Origin: Candidatus Kapaibacterium sp.
GTDB taxonomy: Bacteria > Bacteroidota > Ignavibacteria > Kapaibacteriales > UBA2268
Reading direction: 5' to 3'
Assembly: GCA_030835065.1 (NCBI GenBank)
Contig: JAUQWR010000416.1
Coordinates: 1 to 5,478, forward strand
DNA length: 5,478 nt
Part shown: positions 4,825-5,478 of the stretch, piece after piece
How the letters are laid out: every line of letters begins with the position of its first letter
Numbering within the stretch: position 1 is the stretch's first letter
Program-made: the position numbers and the translations under genes
Notes under the pieces: model-generated
Seen by the model: only the letters and a program-made list of their open reading frames with translations
What the model was told of the DNA's origin: nothing
Databases searched by the model: none

Positions 4825-5478
4825 ATGACTGATTGGATTGAAATATTTTCCTCTGGTACTCATACCGCTAATAGTGGAATTCAAACAACTTATACAGAAC
4901 AAGATTTGGTTAATATGGCAGATATGTATAATAACCAAACCCAACATGAAGCTCCGATTGTAATAGGACACCCTCAAACAGATGATCCGGCTTATGGTTG
5001 GGTTGACAAATTAAAAGTAAATGGAAATAAACTCTTAGCTTTATTTAAGGATGTCCAACCTGAATTTATTGACTTGGTTAAAAGAGGTTTATATAAAAAA
5101 ATATCCATTTCCCATTATCCAAGTAAGCTTTTAAAACATGTTGGTTTTCTTGGAGCTGTACCACCAGCCGTAAAAGGATTAGCACCAATAAAATATAATA
5201 GCAATGAAGAAGCTATTATTATTACTATCGATTTTGCAGATAAAGAATATAGTCAATTAAATCAACCAATTTCTAATAATCAAAAAGGAAATATTATGGA
5301 CCAATTCATAAATGAATTGATGCAGTATATACGTGCTACTTTTGGGGAGGATGTTGCTCAAAAAACTTCGACGAAGATGATGGAGTTAAAGGAGAAATAT
5401 CCGATCCAACAGCCTGTACAACCTCAGCAGATGCAAGGTGGCATGGCTATCCAGCAACCACAAATGCCACAAAGTCCA
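4825..5478 (+). CDS. Mu gpI-like capsid maturation protease/scaffold (partial, C-terminus missing)
   Basis: The gene begins with ATG at 4825 and is open through the right edge, giving 218 residues. It matches the phage protease family typified by Mu gpI (Mu-like prophage I protein), which processes the head scaffold and major capsid protein during procapsid maturation. Visible family blocks are the N-terminal EIFSSGTHT (6-14), TEQDLVNMADMYN (24-36), EAPIVIGHP (42-50) with H49, AYGWVDKLKV (56-65), FKDVQPEFIDLVKRGLYKK (74-92), ISISHYP (93-99) with S94/S96, and KHVGFLGAVPPAVKGL (104-119). The conserved His and Ser are probably catalytic, by analogy with the family. A linker of about 35 residues leads into a second region starting at Met158 that looks like a scaffold, ending in a Q/P/M-rich low-complexity stretch (about 195-218). 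The major capsid gene should lie just beyond the window. It is transcribed away from the packaging genes, unlike in Mu. Confidence 0.9.
   Translation, partial: MTDWIEIFSSGTHTANSGIQTTYTEQDLVNMADMYNNQTQHEAPIVIGHPQTDDPAYGWVDKLKVNGNKLLALFKDVQPEFIDLVKRGLYKKISISHYPSKLLKHVGFLGAVPPAVKGLAPIKYNSNEEAIIITIDFADKEYSQLNQPISNNQKGNIMDQFINELMQYIRATFGEDVAQKTSTKMMELKEKYPIQQPVQPQQMQGGMAIQQPQMPQSP
5285..5290 (+). promoter_or_regulatory. Internal ribosome binding site for a nested in-frame scaffold product
   Basis: AAGGAA lies inside the protease reading frame, 5 to 6 bases before an in-frame ATG at 5296. It is one of the best Shine-Dalgarno matches in the window and falls exactly at the protease-scaffold boundary. 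Confidence 0.65.
5296..5478 (+). CDS. Probable nested scaffold protein, Mu gpZ-like (in-frame internal start, partial)
   Basis: An in-frame ATG at 5296 (codon 158 of the protease) follows an AAGGAA motif and would give a separate shorter protein starting MDQFINELMQYIRATFGED. The boundary falls just after the conserved protease domain. In phage Mu the scaffold gpZ is made in the same way, from a start inside gene I and sharing its C-terminus; similar nesting is known in lambda (C/Nu3). The visible 61 residues contain a short helical region, then a lysine/glutamate segment and a Q/P/M-rich stretch, compatible with a scaffold but not diagnostic. Its expected job is to template capsid assembly inside the procapsid before being removed by the protease. 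The C-terminus is beyond the window. Confidence 0.6.
   Translation, partial: MDQFINELMQYIRATFGEDVAQKTSTKMMELKEKYPIQQPVQPQQMQGGMAIQQPQMPQSP

Noticed and set aside
4632..4832. Small plus-strand frame with a K-x-x-T tetrapeptide repeat
   Set aside because: The tetrapeptides simply follow from the 12-base DNA period (a multiple of three). The frame has single-base irregularities in the repeat, no Shine-Dalgarno motif, and it overlaps the protease start out of frame.
4753..4977. Minus-strand frame overlapping the protease start
   Set aside because: It lies antisense to a well-supported gene and shows no recognisable domain or ribosome binding site.

Overview
The window is AT-rich (about one third G+C by eye) and looks like part of a tailed-phage or prophage genome with a Mu-like head-assembly module. 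Five protein families support this: a DUF935/Mu gp29-like portal (partial), a large terminase, a small-terminase-like helix-turn-helix protein, a Mu gpI-like capsid maturation protease with a nested scaffold start (partial), and a ParB-domain gene paired with a putative anti-restriction adenine methyltransferase/Mom-like gene. No integrase, tRNA, rRNA, CRISPR array or insertion sequence is visible. The host cannot be named from this stretch. It appears to use Shine-Dalgarno signals, because AAGGA/GGAG-type motifs sit in front of most starts.

Layout, left to right. Positions 1-343 (minus) hold the N-terminal part of the portal gene. Positions 345-1703 (minus) hold the large terminase and 1684-2079 (minus) the small-terminase-like gene; these three are tightly packed and read in the order small terminase, large terminase, portal. 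Positions 2142-2501 (plus) hold a single DUF488-family gene facing the other way, with its own probable promoter, divergent from the small terminase and overlapping tail to tail with the next gene. Positions 2493-3842 (minus) hold a two-domain putative DNA-modification enzyme: an N-terminal D12-type adenine methyltransferase-like domain and a C-terminal Mom/GNAT-like acyltransferase domain. Its start overlaps the stop of a ParB-domain gene at 3842-4585 (minus). Positions 4586-4824 are a divergent control region carrying about ten units of a 12-bp-period repeat with GTNNAC cores, including a perfect inverted repeat. From 4825 (plus) the capsid protease/scaffold gene runs off the right edge.

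Working together: the terminase pair and portal form the DNA-packaging motor, and the protease/scaffold belongs to procapsid assembly. The ParB-domain protein and the methyltransferase/Mom-like fusion form a two-gene cassette that probably modifies adenine in phage DNA to escape restriction. The cassette sits where a canonical Mu-like genome would have a continuous late operon, so packaging and head-maturation genes are on opposite strands. The repeat-bearing divergent region is the obvious place for shared control.

The most interesting points are the ParB plus methyltransferase-Mom cassette, the 12-bp iteron array between it and the head operon, the nested scaffold start, and the isolated DUF488 gene.
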